This document shows, piece by piece, positions 61,301 to 64,000 of a stretch of DNA of 64,000 bases. The stretch is from Macropodus opercularis (lineage: Eukaryota; Chordata; Actinopteri; Anabantiformes; Osphronemidae), in contig CM061109.1 in assembly GCA_030770545.1 (NCBI GenBank), forward strand, positions 19,654,501 to 19,718,500, given 5' to 3'. Every line of letters begins with the position of its first letter. Within the stretch, counting starts at the first letter, position 1. Both the position numbers and the translations under genes were made by a program. The notes beneath the pieces were generated by a model, which saw nothing but the letters and a program-made list of their open reading frames with translations, was not told the origin of the DNA and did not search any database.

Positions 61301-64000
61301 ACCTCTGAGGAAGCTGTGAGCCCCGCTCTCGCCACCCTTCACCGCCGACAGGTCCACAGGCCTCTGGAAGCTGTACACCTCATTTGGAGACTGAACAAGA
61401 GGAAAATATCAGAAAAGCTGCTTCCAGTATCACACTTGTGCACACATCAACACAAACGTGTGCCATCCCCTCCACACGTCCCATCAGCAGCAGAGGTTTT
61501 ACAGGTGTGATCTTACCATGAGGTCTGGGAAGCCGACAACGATGCGAGCGAAGGAGCCGCTGTCGACCAGCACGCGGTTGGGTGAAATGATCTTCTGGTC
61601 CAGAGCAGCGCTGAGGTTCTCGTTGGGTAGCTGCTCACTGGACAGCGTCTGGGGCACAGACGTCTCAGCTGGGGGACAGGAGGCAGACGGGCATCAGATA
61701 GGCCGTGTTGGTGGCTCTTACACATGTCACGTCACGTTTACCTGAGCTGACCGAGTCCTCACTGATGCTGTGGAGCTGACACACCTCCTGGTCCTCCGAT
61801 GCCATGTGCATGGGCTTGGTCAACAGGAACTTCCTGTGTAGTGAAACAGCCTCTATGTCAAACTACACTCCACTTCGAAGAAGCTTGGAGAGAGATTAGG
61901 GGGCTGATCCATCTTACTTGTTGGTGCTGCTCTCCAGCAGGAGCCAGCGGTCCTCCGCCACCAGGAACACCGACTTCATTTTAATGGGAAGGGAGATGGA
62001 GTGAACCCGGCCCTCCAGCACATCCAGTACATCCAGCTGATTGCTGCAGACACAAGCCAACAGACGAGTGACTGACAGCAAGCGCGACCGAGACGGTGCT
62101 GATGAAAGGTTCCAAGGTCTTACCCGTCCTCCTCATAGAAGAGAAGCCAGTTTTTGTGGGAGAAATCCCGGCACATTTTATGTCCTCTCTGAAAACAGTG
62201 ATTGACACATGAGTGTTATCATTAACATGTACTGTTCTCCACTGGACACGGGGCGAAAACACCATGTCCAGTCTTTTCTGTGGCAGTTCCAGCCAAGCCA
62301 CCTCTCATGCCTCTCTAGACACTGACACCGACCTGTTGCTCATTTCTGCTCCACCAGTTGGAGGCTCTGGTCGAGGGCGGCTCGCCGTCAGCAGACAGGA
62401 CGAGCCTCCGCACGGCGCCGGTCACCAGGTCCAGGTGGAGAACCGTGTTACTCTGAGACCAACAGAAACACACAACATAGGATTCATAATATTCTAAAAC
62501 TATTCTATATTATATTCTATATTCTAAAAGGTCCGTGTTTGTTTGGGGTTCATTCGCTATTAACCGTCGTGTCCAGCTGCACCGTTGGACGGCGTAGATG
62601 TAGTAACACCGCAGCCAACAGAGGGCGCTCTCCTCCTGGTTCTCTGGCTGCTGCCCTTAACTCCGCTTCATGTGAACATTGCTGTTCCACAGACCCGCGT
62701 CATGGTTTTTTGCATTTGTGCGTCTCAGTAGGATGTGTCCTTGTGTGTCTAGTGTGCTGGGTGAACTGTGCACAGGGCCACTGTTTGTGACGCACTAGGC
62801 TCCATCTTCAAATGAGTTTTATGAGAAGGAGCCACGGGGGAGCTGGCCCGGGCCCCGCTTCAAATTAATGGTTTCCTTATGGACGGCTATTCCTGACAAA
62901 CACTATTCTGTGCTGAGCTATTCAGAGACATTCTGGTTCAGAGTGTTGTGTGTGAGCTTATCCTGCAAGACCGGCTGGAGTCTTCCACCAGCTTGTGTGT
63001 TCGTGTCTCTACAGGTGTTTCTGTTCTTGAATCTTGCTTGGCATCATGTGTCCGACACGGACACGGCAGCTTCCCTGACTTCCCTGGAAGGCCAGCGACC
63101 AGCAAATGAACTGGAATTGTCTGGACCTCTTTTTTCAGACAGACGGAACACGATCCATCACAGCGGTATTTTTAGAACTTCTTCTGTTTCCTAATATGCA
63201 CCAGCTGTACAAGTGCAGCTTGGACAAATACCTAACGTGCATTGTACTTGTCTTGCGCTGTGCTGTCATAGGCCGTCCCTCGAGGGATCCAGCAGAAAAA
63301 CAACCACTAACCATCCATTTTAAGGCACGGCCAGACCCGTCCAGAGCTATTTCAACCCGGTCAGGAATCTGTGGTTTTCACTGTGTTAGCATCGGGTTAC
63401 TTAACGAGACTGTACGGATGTGTTTTAACGCCGTGACGTCTTTAAAGCGTTCCAGTGAGTGTGCAGATGCCGACCTGCTCCTCGTGCAGCACCAGCTGTC
63501 CGTCCAGAGGACCCCCGAGGGGGGCAATGGTGACAAAAGGTTGCCAGACGCCACTGATGGTCCTGGGGAAGACGTCGTAGAGCTCCACGCACTGGATGGA
63601 GTCTCCGCGCTCCGTCATGGCGTACAGGCAGACCGGATTACACGTGGACACATACAGCACATCTGCAGGTCGGAGGGAACGTGGGAGTTGAATCAGCTGA
63701 TGTTTATTGGTGAGTCCTGACCACAGTTCATCTGATTTGTTCTACTTATCTTGTGTAATTTCTCACATCAAGGGGGTTTTTGTCTGTAAACCTTCCTCTA
63801 AACTCTCCCTAAACAACACCTGAGGCCAGAGAGTGAGTGTGTGAGTGAGTATACCATCTTTGGTGGTGACATCGCAGATGATGTTGACCTCGTTCATTGG
63901 AATCTGCCAGTGAGCTTTCTCTTCGCTGAAACTCAAAGCCCTGCTCTCCTGTCGGTTGCAGGGGTAACCCTGAACACGCAGAAACACGGGGCCCTGGAAA
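52326..64000 (-). CDS. vwa8: von Willebrand factor A domain-containing protein 8, 3' part
   Basis: Mitochondrial AAA-type ATPase with a C-terminal VWA domain. Only the C-terminal part, about 828 of some 1,900 residues, is inside the window. Exons in transcript order: (64000)-63855, 63662-63475, 62452-62333, 62188-62124, 62043-61918, 61833-61742, 61668-61517, 61390-61186, 61090-61009, 60833-60629, 57667-57559, 57488-57332, 55704-55596, 54398-54273, 53916-53758, 53230-53132, 53055-52817, 52434-52326. Phases agree throughout. Matches to human VWA8 include MGGYVRLWETGLDALQRSLM, GGPYRLDAGHKVYQVSQAEK, MSEYDAATYERF, ELDDAKIIDGLTGEKTIYKR and the C-terminus LPAGRSFVAMDTK. The VWA metal-binding motif DVSGSM is in exon 53758-53916. 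The AAA modules must lie beyond the right edge. The first listed exon may start at or beyond 64000; TTTCCAG at the edge could be its acceptor. Introns 57668-60628, 55705-57331, 54399-55595 and 62453-63474 show nothing recognisable. Confidence 0.95.
53272..53283. repeat. poly-C run in a vwa8 intron
   Basis: Twelve consecutive C on the plus strand (G on the transcribed RNA), about 40 bp before the acceptor of the exon at 53132-53230. Confidence 0.9.

Noticed and set aside
1..64000. tRNA, rRNA, CRISPR, phage or intact transposon features
   Set aside because: I looked for tRNA B-box-like strings, terminal repeats and transposase-like frames and found none that hold up; this is vertebrate DNA without such elements in intact form.

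Overview
The window is vertebrate nuclear DNA, most likely from a ray-finned (teleost) fish with a compact genome. Five multi-exon, GT-AG spliced genes of known vertebrate families can be rebuilt with consistent reading phase across all their exons. Many introns are only about 70-100 bp, and I see no intact transposons. The species cannot be read from the sequence; a percomorph-like fish is a guess.

Layout. Bases 1-23,742 hold no gene I can support, only simple repeats, chance ORFs and a few regulatory-looking motifs. Then come ccdc80 (+, 23,764-30,055, 10 coding exons, 853 aa), slc35a5 (-, 31,064-34,149, 9 coding exons, 427 aa), coagulation factor V f5 (+, 35,025-43,952, 25 exons, 1,988 aa), rgcc (+, 44,656-46,050, 5 exons, 123 aa), a gene-free gap of about 5 kb, and the 3' part of vwa8 (-, 52,326 to the window end, 18 exons seen, about 828 residues, open at the right edge). 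All exon sums are divisible by three and all junction phases agree, so the models are firm although no transcript data were used.

Organisation. ccdc80 and slc35a5 are tail to tail, with poly(A) signals about 200 bp apart. slc35a5 and f5 are head to head, with 875 bp between start codons; a perfect CRE and an ETS-like site lie there. rgcc and vwa8 are convergent. From memory of the human map, ccdc80-slc35a5 matches 3q13.2 and rgcc-vwa8 matches 13q14.11, while human F5 is on chromosome 1. The window therefore joins pieces of three human segments. The genes do not form one pathway: a secreted matrix protein, a Golgi nucleotide-sugar transporter, a plasma clotting cofactor, a cell-cycle regulator and a mitochondrial AAA/VWA ATPase.

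No wholly new system is evident. The observations most worth checking are a 78-nt stop-free, frame-neutral intron in the f5 C1 domain with a weak acceptor; a (GT)n tract in place of the polypyrimidine tract of a ccdc80 intron; a perfect DR1 nuclear-receptor element plus two near-perfect copies upstream of ccdc80; and apparent differences from human factor V at two regulatory cleavage sites.
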